Of a stretch of 40,691 bases of DNA, positions 15,703 through 23,594 are shown piece after piece; the stretch's first letter is position 1, and every line of letters begins with the position of its first letter. Under the pieces are notes generated by a model that searched no databases, was not told the origin of the DNA, and worked only from the letters and a program-made list of their open reading frames with translations. A program made the position numbers and the translations under genes. The stretch is taken from NCBI GenBank assembly GCA_019057595.1, contig DXJI01000033.1, positions 1 through 40,691 of the forward strand. Reading direction: 5' to 3'. Origin of the DNA: Candidatus Thorarchaeota archaeon. Its GTDB lineage: Archaea; Asgardarchaeota; Thorarchaeia; Thorarchaeales; Thorarchaeaceae.

Positions 15703-15949
15703 TATTGTGAATGGAAAATCAACTATCGAGATTCCACTTGAATCTAAGAAGACAGCGGAGTTACTTCTTGCTGCACTGAGTCCGGAAACCAAATCTGGTC
15801 CTTCTGATAGAGCCACTACAAACGTATCAATTCGTGACAATGTACTCGTCATTGAGGTTGAGGCGAATGACATCACCGCTCTCAGAGCTGCAATGAATTC
15901 TTACCTTGCCTGGGTATCTGCATGTCTCAGAACAGTGGAGCTAACTTGA
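15692..15949 (+). CDS. pcc1: KEOPS complex subunit Pcc1
   Basis: Pcc1 is the small dimerising subunit of the KEOPS complex, which makes the universal t6A modification of tRNA. The 85 residues match the family throughout: a beta strand with STIEIPLESKKTAELLLAAL, a central VLVIEVEANDITALRAAMNS and a C-terminal helix LAWVSACLRTV. Three nested starts exist (GTG 15683, ATG 15689, ATG 15692). AGAGGTG overlaps the first and sits best with 15692. The other t6A genes in the window, cgi121 and sua5, lie 14-16 kb away. Confidence 0.9.
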   Translation: MSSNIVNGKSTIEIPLESKKTAELLLAALSPETKSGPSDRATTNVSIRDNVLVIEVEANDITALRAAMNSYLAWVSACLRTVELT

Positions 15950-15963
15950 TGTTCCTTAGCAAA

Positions 15964-15972
15964 ACTTTAAGT
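15964..15972 (+). promoter_or_regulatory. Box A for prefoldin beta
   Basis: ACTTTAAGT lies in the 80-base gap after pcc1. It would start a transcript near 15992 that reaches AAGGAGA and the ATG at 16031. Prefoldin and the downstream genes may therefore have their own promoter. Confidence 0.4.
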
Positions 15973-16030
15973 CCCATCTCAGAGGGCGCAGTCTGAAACG
16001 TGCCTTTTTGTGAGAAGGAGAGAATCAATA

Positions 16031-16393
16031 ATGGCCCAGAATATACCTCCCGCACTGGAGCAAGAACTTCAGAAATTCGATACTATGCGTCGCAATCATG
16101 AGACGCTCACAGCTATGTCCCAGACCCTTCAGGCTGAGCTTACTGAGGTCAAAGGGACGTTGGAGGAACTGAAGAAACAATCTGATGATACTGTCACTTA
16201 CAAGGCTGTGGGACAGGTCATGTTCAAGGTTGAGAAACCAGCTGTAGAGGAAGAGCTTGAAGACAGGCAGAAAACAATTGAGATGAGACTGGCATCTACC
16301 TCGAAACAGACAGAGAAACTCGCTGAGCAGCTGAAGGAGCTGCAATCGAAGATCGAGATAGAGCTATCGAAAAGGAATCTACGTATTCAGTGA
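16031..16393 (+). CDS. pfdB: Prefoldin subunit beta
   Basis: Prefoldin beta combines four copies with two alpha subunits to make the jellyfish-shaped chaperone that hands unfolded proteins to the thermosome. The 120 residues show two long coiled-coil helices (about 5-45 and 75-115) joined by the beta hairpin VTYKAVGQVMFKVEK, the family's hallmark. ATG 16031 follows AAGGAGAGAATCAATA; an upstream GTG extension to 16010 has no such support. Its place after pcc1 and before a DUF3194 gene is conserved in many archaea. Confidence 0.92.
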   Translation: MAQNIPPALEQELQKFDTMRRNHETLTAMSQTLQAELTEVKGTLEELKKQSDDTVTYKAVGQVMFKVEKPAVEEELEDRQKTIEMRLASTSKQTEKLAEQLKELQSKIEIELSKRNLRIQ

Positions 16394-16398
16394 GAGAG

Positions 16399-16701
16399 AT
16401 GAATCCGGTACTGAGCATCGGACTTCCAGAGCTCTCGGAGGAAGTCATTGAAAAACTCACAGAGGATTGCGAGGCACAGATTAGTGGCTTTATTGTAAAG
16501 AAGATACCAGAGAAAAGCATTGAGAGCATGTTCGTCAGCTGCACCCTTGAATTAGATAAAGGTCAGCTTGACCTTGATGTCCAGATTGAGTTGAGCCAAG
16601 TTTTCGACACAGGGCACTCACTTGACGACCTCTTACAGGAGGCAACAGACTTCGGGGTTGAGTGGCTCGAGAATCAGTTGGCGGAGATGAAGGACAAATG
16701 A
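16399..16701 (+). CDS. DUF3194 family protein
   Basis: This acidic protein of about 100 residues fits the archaeal DUF3194 family, which commonly follows prefoldin beta. It has a helix, a central beta-rich part (IESMFVSCTLELDKGQLDLD) and a C-terminal helix (ATDFGVEWLENQLAEM). Its biochemical role is unknown. ATG 16399 is preferred to the GTG at 16390, which overlaps the prefoldin stop. The stop overlaps the ATG of the DHH gene (ATGA). The family call rests on context and general resemblance, so it is moderate. Confidence 0.7.
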   Translation: MNPVLSIGLPELSEEVIEKLTEDCEAQISGFIVKKIPEKSIESMFVSCTLELDKGQLDLDVQIELSQVFDTGHSLDDLLQEATDFGVEWLENQLAEMKDK

Positions 16702-17696
16702 ACCTCAAAGAGCTGCTCACGAATATCAGAAACCCTCTCATCATTGGACATCATAATGCAGATCCAGACGCAGTCTGTGCGATGATTGCCTTCGAACGCC
16801 TCTACAGAATGATCAATCCTGATGGCTCCCCAACCCTCATAGCAGACGATAGCAGTAGGCTGTCAAATCAAGTACTCAGACATTTCGCACCAGATGTACC
16901 CATTGCAAAGAAATCTGATGGGAACCATGATTTTCATGTGCTAATTGACACAAACAGCAGGTTCCAGCTTGGACCAGACCTTCAAGAAACAGTGACTGAC
17001 CCCTCAAAGACTCTGGTGATTGATCATCATGAACCAAATCCCGAAATTGAAACGATTGCCAAACATCAGATAGTCCACAGTGACAAGTCATCCACGTGCG
17101 AAATATTAGTTGATGTATATAACGAACTCGAATTTGAGATAGAGAGTGATACAGCAAATCTGCTTCTTGCAGGTATGTTGTTTGACACTCGACGATTCTT
17201 CTATGCAGATTCGAACACACTTACGGCAGCCATCAAACTCATCGAAGCGGGTGCTGATTATGAACAGTGTGTCAAGTCATTACTCATTCGTCCCAATCGA
17301 TCCGAACGAATCGCTCGCCTCAAAGCAGCAGGACGCGTCAAGGTTCATCTAGTAGGGGACTGGATCGTGGCAATTTCAAAGATCAACGCTTTTGAGGCTA
17401 GTGCGTGTCGTGGATTGATAGAACTAGGTGCAGATGTTGCTATAGTTGGGGGTAGTCCGAAGAAAGACACTGTACGGCTTAGCTCAAGAAGCACTCGTTC
17501 ATTTTTTGAGAATACTGGAATCAACTTGGGCACGGACATAATGGATCCTATTGGGGAGATGATTGATGGTAAGGGTGGTGGGCATGCGAATGCCGCCGGT
17601 GCAAATGGGAAAAGGAACCTTGACAATGCACTCGTAAAATCACTAGAGATTATCAGAAGTGCCATTGAGGGTATGACGGAAGAAGGTGCTGAGTGA
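16698..17696 (+). CDS. DHH/DHHA1 family phosphoesterase (RecJ/NrnA-like)
   Basis: The 332 residues include an N-terminal DHH domain with NADPDAVCAM, IDTNSRF and the defining VIDHHEPN, which together hold the metal ions. A C-terminal DHHA1 domain has the glycine-rich GKGGGHANAAGA. Such enzymes hydrolyse short oligonucleotides, 3'-phosphoadenosine phosphate or cyclic dinucleotide products, and archaeal members can act as RecJ-like nucleases. ATG 16698 overlaps the preceding stop. Position at the end of the exosome/prefoldin operon suggests a role in finishing RNA decay by clearing very short oligonucleotides; that is inference. Confidence 0.85.
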   Translation: MNLKELLTNIRNPLIIGHHNADPDAVCAMIAFERLYRMINPDGSPTLIADDSSRLSNQVLRHFAPDVPIAKKSDGNHDFHVLIDTNSRFQLGPDLQETVTDPSKTLVIDHHEPNPEIETIAKHQIVHSDKSSTCEILVDVYNELEFEIESDTANLLLAGMLFDTRRFFYADSNTLTAAIKLIEAGADYEQCVKSLLIRPNRSERIARLKAAGRVKVHLVGDWIVAISKINAFEASACRGLIELGADVAIVGGSPKKDTVRLSSRSTRSFFENTGINLGTDIMDPIGEMIDGKGGGHANAAGANGKRNLDNALVKSLEIIRSAIEGMTEEGAE

Positions 17697-17697
17697 A

Positions 17698-18540
17698 TTG
17701 CCTCTGATAGAGTTCGCTGACTTTAGTTTCAAATATCTGGGAGCAGAGACTCTAGCACTGAGACGTATCAATCTTAAAATCGAACAGGGAGAGTTCCTAG
17801 TACTCACAGGACCTTCAGGTTGTGGTAAGACAACGTTGTGTCGTGCCATCAACGGTCTGGTCCCACAGTTTCATCGTGGATATATTGCAGGCAATGTCCT
17901 TGTCGATGGAAAGAATACCCGTGATCATAGTGTTGCAGAGTTCGCATCCACTGCGGGTCTCGTGTTTCAGGAACCAGAGAACCAGCTTGTAACTTTGAAC
18001 GTGGAACGTGAAATTGCATTTGGACCAGAGAACTTGGGTGTAGAGGCGAATGAGGTTCGTCGCAGGGTCGAGGAACTCATTGAGATGTTAGAACTGGACC
18101 ATTTGAGGGACAAACACCCCCATGAGATGTCTGGCGGGGAACAACAACGAGTTGCAATAGCAGCGACCCTGGCACTCAAACCAAAGATCCTCGTTGCTGA
18201 TGAGCCAACATCAAACCTTGATCCCAGAAGTGCTGAAACAATACTCGAACTGGTTACCGACCTGAACAAACGCGACCTTACAGTGGTTCTGGTTGAACAT
18301 CGTTTGGACCTAGTTTCAAAGGATGCATCTCGTGTTGTTCTGATGGACAAAGGCTGTATTGTAGCTGATGGAGAGCCACGAGAGGTCCTTACAATGGATC
18401 TCTGTCAAGACATAGGGGTTGGAATCCCCAAGGCAACACATCTGTACAAACGACTGAGGGAACGGGGAATCGATCTAGAGTCTGTACCACTCACAGGGAC
18501 AGAGCTAGCAAAGCTGGTCCAGGAGGCAAAACAACAATGA
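17698..18540 (+). CDS. ecfA1: ECF transporter ATPase A1
   Basis: This protein is about 280 residues long and is one of the paired ATPases of an energy-coupling factor (ECF) vitamin or metal importer. Walker A is GPSGCGKTTL. The Q-loop VFQEPENQLVTLNV is typical of EcfA. The signature is MSGGEQQRVAIA, Walker B is ILVADEPTSNLD, and the C-terminal extension is characteristic. A GTG at 17686 also opens the frame, but TTG 17698 sits 9 bases after GAAGGTG and just after the upstream stop, so I take it as the start. The stop overlaps ecfA2 (ATGA). Confidence 0.9.
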   Translation: MPLIEFADFSFKYLGAETLALRRINLKIEQGEFLVLTGPSGCGKTTLCRAINGLVPQFHRGYIAGNVLVDGKNTRDHSVAEFASTAGLVFQEPENQLVTLNVEREIAFGPENLGVEANEVRRRVEELIEMLELDHLRDKHPHEMSGGEQQRVAIAATLALKPKILVADEPTSNLDPRSAETILELVTDLNKRDLTVVLVEHRLDLVSKDASRVVLMDKGCIVADGEPREVLTMDLCQDIGVGIPKATHLYKRLRERGIDLESVPLTGTELAKLVQEAKQQ

Positions 18541-19361
18541 TTCTCCTGGAAGATGTTCATTTTGCATATGATGGACTGTATACTGCACTTAGGGGAGTTT
18601 CTCTCCAGATTGATGACGGTGAGAGAATCGCAATCATGGGTAGCAATGGGGCAGGAAAAACAACACTCGTAAAGCACCTCAATGGACTTCTCAGACCAGA
18701 CAGTGGGCGAGTGATTCTGGATGGTGTTGACACCAAGCAATACTCGGTTGCTGAACTGGCTCGTGAGGTCGGTCTTGTCATGCAGAACCCTGACCACCAG
18801 CTATTCCTCGATAGTGTCCAGCGAGAAATCATGTTCAGTCTTGAGAACCTCGGTTATCAGAAAGAAGAAGCGGAGAAAAGATGTGAGCAGACACTAGCCA
18901 GGCTAGGTCTTGAGGGATTTTCTGAACGATCGCCCTTCACGCTCTCTGGTGGAGAACGAAAGCGCGTAGCACTTGCATCAGTGCTTGCAACCGCGCCCAG
19001 AGTACTTTCTCTTGATGAGCCAACAATTGGTCAAGATGCAAGGCAGAAGGAGAACCTTGCCATAATGCTCAGTGAACTGAATGACCAGGGGAAGACCGTG
19101 ATAGTTGTAACGCATGACATTGAGTTTGTCATCGAGAACTTTCCACGGACTATTGCTATGGCAGATGGGCAAATCGTTGCAGATGGTCCAACCACTTCTG
19201 TGCTGAGTAATGACGTTGTCATAGAGGAGAGTTCTCTCACTAGACCACAGCTGACCGAAACCGCTCGACACCTCCATGAGGTGTTCCCTGAGGTTCATGA
19301 GCGACTCACTCTGATGGATGATCTCGAAGATGCAGTTGTAAGAATTCTGGGAGGTGCGTGA
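18537..19361 (+). CDS. ecfA2: ECF transporter ATPase A2
   Basis: This 274-residue protein is the second ATPase of the module. Walker A is GSNGAGKTTL, the Q-loop is VMQNPDHQLFLDSV, the signature LSGGERKRVALA, Walker B LSLDEPTIGQD, and the switch His lies in VVTHDIEF. With EcfA1 it forms the heterodimer that drives the membrane subunit. The start overlaps the ecfA1 stop and the end lies next to the ecfT start, so all three are one transcript. Confidence 0.9.
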   Translation: MILLEDVHFAYDGLYTALRGVSLQIDDGERIAIMGSNGAGKTTLVKHLNGLLRPDSGRVILDGVDTKQYSVAELAREVGLVMQNPDHQLFLDSVQREIMFSLENLGYQKEEAEKRCEQTLARLGLEGFSERSPFTLSGGERKRVALASVLATAPRVLSLDEPTIGQDARQKENLAIMLSELNDQGKTVIVVTHDIEFVIENFPRTIAMADGQIVADGPTTSVLSNDVVIEESSLTRPQLTETARHLHEVFPEVHERLTLMDDLEDAVVRILGGA

Positions 19362-19362
19362 G

Positions 19363-20133
19363 TTGTCATTCCTTGAGGTCTTTCAGTATACTCGTCAGGA
19401 CTCCCTAGTCCATAAATTGGACCCCAGGGCAAAGATGTTCATGGCAATAGTCCTCGCAGTTGTATCACTACTCTTCCTTGAAATCATTCCACTTCTCCTC
19501 ATCTTCATTTGTCTAGTCCCAATACTCGGGGCCGCGAAATCCCTTAGACGTTGGACTCGAAGCATGAAGGGACTGTCTGTTCTCCTCATCTTCATCATTG
19601 TATTCAACACACTGCTTTCAACTGGTCCAAATCCGTTCTCTCACTCTCTTTCACTAACAATCAGACTTGTGGCCCTGATGACTTCTTTCTCGATATTCTT
19701 CCTGACGGTCCATCCAGAAGAGCTGTCCCAAGCACTGATTCAGATGCGTGTGCGATTCGAGTTTGCTTTTGCAATGAGCATGGCAATGAGGTACGTGCCA
19801 ACCCTTGGACAAGAAGCGTATGCCATTATGGATGCACAGAAAGCTCGAGGTGTGGAACTTGACAAAGGGAACCTATTGAAGAGAGTTCGAAACATTGTGC
19901 CAATCATAGTCCCACTGATCATTGTATCTATTAGACGGGCTCTCTCCATCGCTGAGAGCATGGAATCCAGAGGATTTGGCGCCAGCGAGAATCGAACCTA
20001 CATGTATACCCTCTCATTTAGAAAGAGAGACTGGGGTGTGGTCATAGTTTCACTTTTGGTACTCATTTTCGTGGTCTATGTACGGCTCTTTATCCCTCTA
20101 CCTGCTTGGATGATGTGGCAGCTTCCATTCTAG
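19363..20133 (+). CDS. ecfT: ECF transporter transmembrane coupling subunit T
   Basis: This membrane protein of about 256 residues has five or more hydrophobic segments. The cytosolic coupling region carries the two EcfT signature motifs that dock on the ATPases: ARG in AQKARGVELDKG and SRG in MESRGFGASE. The frame also opens at GTG 19354, but that codon overlaps GGGAGGTG. TTG 19363 lies 6 bases after that site and 1 base after the ecfA2 stop, so it is the better start. No substrate-binding S subunit follows, which fits a group II module shared by several S proteins encoded elsewhere. Confidence 0.88.
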   Translation: MSFLEVFQYTRQDSLVHKLDPRAKMFMAIVLAVVSLLFLEIIPLLLIFICLVPILGAAKSLRRWTRSMKGLSVLLIFIIVFNTLLSTGPNPFSHSLSLTIRLVALMTSFSIFFLTVHPEELSQALIQMRVRFEFAFAMSMAMRYVPTLGQEAYAIMDAQKARGVELDKGNLLKRVRNIVPIIVPLIIVSIRRALSIAESMESRGFGASENRTYMYTLSFRKRDWGVVIVSLLVLIFVVYVRLFIPLPAWMMWQLPF

Positions 20134-20170
20134 ATAGTTTGAAATTCGTAGATGTATCTACTCAAAATGA

Positions 20171-20178
20171 ATTTATCA
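20171..20178 (+). promoter_or_regulatory. Box A upstream of a near-leaderless GTG gene
   Basis: ATTTATCA lies about 35 bases before GTG 20208. Transcription near 20201 would give almost no leader, and no ribosome-binding site is visible, so leaderless translation is likely. Confidence 0.4.
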
Positions 20179-20207
20179 GCGAACGGGATTAGGAACTATA
20201 GTCCCTA

Positions 20208-20792
20208 GTGGTGAAAGATGTGACTGTGAAACTTACCAAAAGGAAACAATACACGGTGAAGGATCTTCTGAATGATCTGAAGAAGATTGAAGCCACTCCT
20301 AGTGTAATGTATAATGTTGGGTCTGAGCTAGTCTATCGAGAATTGGATTGGTGCCGTAAGACCCTGGGTGATGATCACGATGTCACAGCTAACCTACAAG
20401 ATTTGATTCAATTCATGCAGAAAGGCTATGAGGAACAATTAGTGACCGGAGAGCTTTGGCGGGTGAAAGACACTCCCAAGGCTACAATCAATGCCTTCAT
20501 ACGAGATAGATCAGAAGAATTCCTCAAATATCCCGTTGGAATCCTGAGTGATCAAATCCATGAGATTCTTCGAAAAGCACAAGCGTCCAGAAAGCTCGAG
20601 ATCAAACAATCCAAGAAATTGGTAAAGAACATCAGGAAAGAGATCAAGGCCGATAAGAAAAATCCCAACCTATGGAACAAACTCCGGCTGGTCCTCTGGA
20701 TTGTAGGAAAATATAATGAGTCGAGTGAGGCATTCAAGACCGCGAAACAGCTGGGTTGGACTCTCGAGAGTAGCACTCTAGTTGCACTCTAA
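20208..20792 (+). CDS. Helical TPR-like protein, function unknown
   Basis: The 194 residues are all helical by composition. The last 50 or so look like a tetratricopeptide repeat pair (NPNLWNKLRLVLWIVGKYNESSEAF). The middle contains a basic helix (IRKAQ-like, then KLEIKQSKKLVKNIRKEI). No enzymatic motif, signal or membrane segment is seen. GTG 20208 and GTG 20211 are both possible starts. It lies alone after the ECF operon. The TPR call is moderate; the function is not recognised. Confidence 0.65.
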   Translation: MVKDVTVKLTKRKQYTVKDLLNDLKKIEATPSVMYNVGSELVYRELDWCRKTLGDDHDVTANLQDLIQFMQKGYEEQLVTGELWRVKDTPKATINAFIRDRSEEFLKYPVGILSDQIHEILRKAQASRKLEIKQSKKLVKNIRKEIKADKKNPNLWNKLRLVLWIVGKYNESSEAFKTAKQLGWTLESSTLVAL

Positions 20793-20925
20793 ACACCTAA
20801 TTCATGTCCTCCACCGAGGGATGAAAAATAACCTCCCCCAAAGAACTTCTCAAAATTCTGCCACATAGTGAGCAACCTAATTCAGATGGTTCCATTCGTC
20901 AACTATTGAAATCCGAGATTGAGAA

Positions 20926-21294
20926 CTAGAATCCAATAGGCTCAACAGGGTGCAGAAATGCTTGGAACTCCAGAGCTCTTCCTTCTGGGTCTTCTGCAAA
21001 GAACTGGTAGATCTGATAACGCTCGTTGATCACTGGCTCGGTTGTTGCAATGTGCTCGAGCATCTTGTATATCATATCCACATCATCCTCAGTGGGATAG
21101 AAGAAGGTGATCATTCCTTCCCGTTCTGCAACATCACGATGACAGAAACCAAGTAGGAGATTACCCTGACATAGGATGATGCAATCCTCCTGCTCCAACC
21201 AGATATGCATTCCAATATCATTGACATAGAAATTCACTATCTCCTCCAACATTTCAGTTCTGAAGAATACAATTCCTGCCAGTTTAGACACCAA
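20926..21294 (-). CDS. Glyoxalase/VOC superfamily protein
   Basis: This 122-residue single VOC (beta-alpha-beta-beta-beta) domain fits the glyoxalase and dioxygenase superfamily. It opens with LAGIVFFRTEMLEEIVNFYV and closes with FFAEDPEGRALEFQAFLHP, where E is the usual last metal ligand of the fold. The remaining metal ligands are not obvious, so it could be an enzyme or a small-molecule-binding protein. The start is TTG at 21294, followed at once by an in-frame GTG. It is divergent from the winged-helix gene; the 177-base gap contains a 10-bp palindrome, GTAGTACTAC, at 21302-21311. Confidence 0.75.
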   Translation of the reverse strand: MVSKLAGIVFFRTEMLEEIVNFYVNDIGMHIWLEQEDCIILCQGNLLLGFCHRDVAEREGMITFFYPTEDDVDMIYKMLEHIATTEPVINERYQIYQFFAEDPEGRALEFQAFLHPVEPIGF

Positions 21295-21471
21295 TCGTTT
21301 CGTAGTACTACTTCTAGATATGTCTTGGGAGATGTCTCAAAAACGCAAAGGTTGTTTCGGGTTTGAGCTTGAAAAAATACACTCGAGCTAATTTCAGACC
21401 CTGAAGCTTCACGTACATAGATATCCTTTCCATATTCATACAAATTTAGACTAAGAAGGAGAGTACAATAG

Positions 21472-21774
21472 GTGTCTATCAGACCAGGAAGAACCCCGAA
21501 GAGCACGTTCGCAATTCTCAGTGCTTTGATACTTGATGGTCCCCTTTGTCCAAAGGAGATAAGCACGAAACTGGAAATGGCTCCACGGACGGTCAGTTTT
21601 GCACTCCGAAACCTACTAAGAGAGCAGATACTACGAAGGATTCCCAACCTCCTAGATATGAGACGTCCAAAGTATCACGTGAATATTGACATGGCAAAAA
21701 CGGTCTTGGAGAAGTACAAAGACTCCCCACATACTTCTCAGGTATCTCCGCTTGTTTGGAGAAAACTTGCTTAG
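21472..21774 (+). CDS. Small winged-helix DNA-binding protein (paralogue of 23337-23594)
   Basis: The 100 residues hold a MarR/ArsR-like winged helix. Helices fit STFAILSALILDGPLCPKEI and the recognition helix MAPRTVSFALRNLLREQI, and the wing contains RIPNLLDMRRPKYHVN. The closely similar KIPNLGDMRRTLYAVN occurs in the second winged-helix gene 1.6 kb away, so the two are paralogues. GTG 21472 follows AAGGAGA at a suitable distance. It is convergent with the Fe-S protein gene, 1 base apart. Autoregulation or control of the Fe-S gene is plausible but unproven. Confidence 0.75.
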   Translation: MSIRPGRTPKSTFAILSALILDGPLCPKEISTKLEMAPRTVSFALRNLLREQILRRIPNLLDMRRPKYHVNIDMAKTVLEKYKDSPHTSQVSPLVWRKLA

Positions 21775-21775
21775 A

Positions 21776-22903
21776 TCACATCCACTTGTCATAGAGGACC
21801 AGAGCTCGGGATACACGGGATGCATTTGCTAGTAAGAGGACAGAAATACCGTCGAGCGAATTTGTGTTATATTCCGATAGTGAGTCCGACCTTGTGTTCT
21901 TCAATAACTCAATTGCAAAAGCAGTCTTGTCAGGTTGTTCCTGAATCATCTTTCGGAACTCTACAAGTCCCCTTATTGCGTTGTCTAGGAAGAAAGCATG
22001 TGCCAAACCTTTGAGAAACATGGTCACATAGTCTTGTGCTTCTGGTTCTAGCATCGTGTTGATGAACTTGCATATCTCTGGATTTGCATCTAATTGTCCC
22101 TCTGTTTCGAAATCACCTGTTATCATGAGATCTATTTGGCTTGTGAGACTGGTATGAATGGGTTCAACCAGCTCGAACATACGTGCCCCCAGCTTTGCAT
22201 TCAATGAATTATTACTCAATGTCCAATCCATCTGCTTGGGATCCAGAGACAGGGTGCTCCCGGCATTCAACACTGTGTGAGTTCCATTCTCGGGTGAAGG
22301 CACCAACCCAGCAAGAATTGAGAAGAGATCATGACCACAGCAATTGCATATCGTTGCTCCTAGCACTGTCCGTTCGATTATCCTGAATGATTCCAGAGCG
22401 TGTTCCTTCCCCTTAGCACGTCTCATCCTGATCTTGCCATCTCTGAGAATGTGAACCTTTGTTTCTTCCATATCTCCCCATGCATAGGCAAGGTCCTTAC
22501 TGCATTTCATGTCCTGATACCTGGATGATACGCAATCTAAGAGCCAACACAGAATTACAGGATCTAAGACCCCAAATTTTTGAGGAGTTCCTGGTTTCAC
22601 TCCATTGAATATGCGCATCTCCGCCATCTGGAGCTCTGGTGCATCCATACAAGGTTTCGACATCAGGACTCCGCTCTTGGGCTGTTCAGGAGCTGGTTTG
22701 GTGATTACTGGTGTGTCTGTTGATAGATTTATGAGCTCGTTCAGTTTTTCATCGAAAGATTTGAGGGCAAGGATTGGACATTTCGAAATGTCTGTTTCTT
22801 TTGTTACAAGTGAACGGGCAAAAGTCGCACATGTAGGATATCCACATAGACCACAATCAATCTCGGGGGTGTTTCTCCGTGCTTTTGTCCAGACGCTACT
22901 CAC
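21776..22903 (-). CDS. Fe-S protein with an N-terminal four-cysteine cluster domain (ACDS-gamma/corrinoid-type)
   Basis: The 375 residues begin with a [4Fe-4S] domain of the type found in the corrinoid Fe-S subunit of acetyl-CoA decarbonylase/synthase: CGLCGYPTCATFARSL with a fourth Cys in SKCPIL. A second conserved-looking cluster is ICNCCGHDL near residue 190, and other cysteines occur at DCVSSRYQDMKC. The rest matches no family I can name, and the TIM-barrel of true ACDS gamma is not evident. GTG 22903 has GAGGT 8 bases upstream. It overlaps the stop of a truncated peptidase gene. A redox or electron-transfer role is likely; the substrate is unknown. Confidence 0.7.
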   Translation of the reverse strand: MSSVWTKARRNTPEIDCGLCGYPTCATFARSLVTKETDISKCPILALKSFDEKLNELINLSTDTPVITKPAPEQPKSGVLMSKPCMDAPELQMAEMRIFNGVKPGTPQKFGVLDPVILCWLLDCVSSRYQDMKCSKDLAYAWGDMEETKVHILRDGKIRMRRAKGKEHALESFRIIERTVLGATICNCCGHDLFSILAGLVPSPENGTHTVLNAGSTLSLDPKQMDWTLSNNSLNAKLGARMFELVEPIHTSLTSQIDLMITGDFETEGQLDANPEICKFINTMLEPEAQDYVTMFLKGLAHAFFLDNAIRGLVEFRKMIQEQPDKTAFAIELLKNTRSDSLSEYNTNSLDGISVLLLANASRVSRALVLYDKWM

Positions 22904-23136
22904 TGTCCAAACCTCAGATTCTGTCTAGGAGAGGAATCTCCTAGACCCTCACCAGTTCCCTTGATGTTTGCTAACAGATTCCCCCTGTCAGGGGCGGATT
23001 CGAAGATCTCTGATTCAACTCCAAAAGATGAAAGGTATCGCTCAATCGTACGTATCGATTTCATCTCATCTCCAGGTGGATTAACACAGCGATTCCGAAT
23101 CATCTCTTGAATGAGAGAAACAATCTCGTCCTTCAT
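22900..23136 (-). pseudogene. Truncated M20-family peptidase, N-terminal remnant
   Basis: From the ATG at 23136 the first 63 or so residues read like the N-terminus of M20 peptidases/deacylases (ArgE/DapE/ACY1). They include EIVSLIQEMIRNRCVNPPGD, then a helix RTIERYLSSFGVESEIF and RGNLLANIKGTGEG. The metal-binding GHxDVVP motif that should follow is missing: the frame runs into about 15 unrelated residues and stops where the Fe-S gene starts. The whole catalytic domain, about 300 residues, is absent. The break lies at a strong inverted repeat (22923-22946). It may still be translated as a short peptide. Confidence 0.6.
22923..22946. repeat. Perfect 10-bp inverted repeat at the peptidase breakpoint
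   Basis: GTCTAGGAGA and TCTCCTAGAC form a perfect 10-bp stem around the 4-base loop GGAA on the + strand. It lies exactly where similarity to M20 peptidases is lost and about 20 bases before the Fe-S gene start. It could be a deletion scar, or a transcription or RNA element for the Fe-S gene. Confidence 0.7.
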
Positions 23137-23336
23137 TGTTCTTGACGACCTCAACTTCAAGAGTAAGAACGCTGTAAAAAACACAATGTCTTCGGCTATT
23201 TTCGTCACTGTAATTTTCGTAAGCTCTAGATTACTAAAATGACATGACGACGCTCTCCACAATGTATCTTTCATAGTCTCGGACGTGACGTGTATACATA
23301 ACCGAATTCTGATACTCTATGGTAGCGGTGGATCTC

Positions 23337-23594
23337 ATGCAATCACTAATCAGACTTCCCAAAAGTGCGCTCCGAGTACTCACTTTGTTGACAAGGCAGG
23401 GTCCTCTCCCTCCTCGTGTGATCAGTAAACAGGCAGATGTGCCGCTCAGAACTGTTACGTTTGCATTGGATCGTTTGGTTGAAACTGACCTGTGTGCCAA
23501 GATTCCGAACCTTGGAGACATGCGAAGAACTCTCTATGCCGTCAATCATGAGAATGCGAAGGCTGTGTTCCTTCGTTATGGTCTGGTGATCTGA
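23337..23594 (+). CDS. Small winged-helix DNA-binding protein (paralogue of 21472-21774)
   Basis: This protein of about 85 residues has the same fold and wing motif (KIPNLGDMRRTLYAVN) as the other winged-helix gene. Its recognition helix is VPLRTVTFALDRLVET. An ATG at 23319 gives 91 residues, but ATG 23337 is preceded by GGTGG at 6 bases, and a box A-like TGTATACATAA (23291-23301) would start transcription near 23320. The stop overlaps the next gene's ATG (TGATGA). With its paralogue it brackets the Fe-S gene and the peptidase remnant. Confidence 0.72.
   Translation: MQSLIRLPKSALRVLTLLTRQGPLPPRVISKQADVPLRTVTFALDRLVETDLCAKIPNLGDMRRTLYAVNHENAKAVFLRYGLVI

Noticed and set aside
20830..20929. A short frame after the TPR-like gene reads PKELLKILPHSEQPNSDG and ends LLKSEIEN, as if it were the end of a protein.
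   Set aside because: It has no start codon, an in-frame stop lies just upstream, and only about 35 residues remain. It may be a gene remnant, but nothing identifies it.
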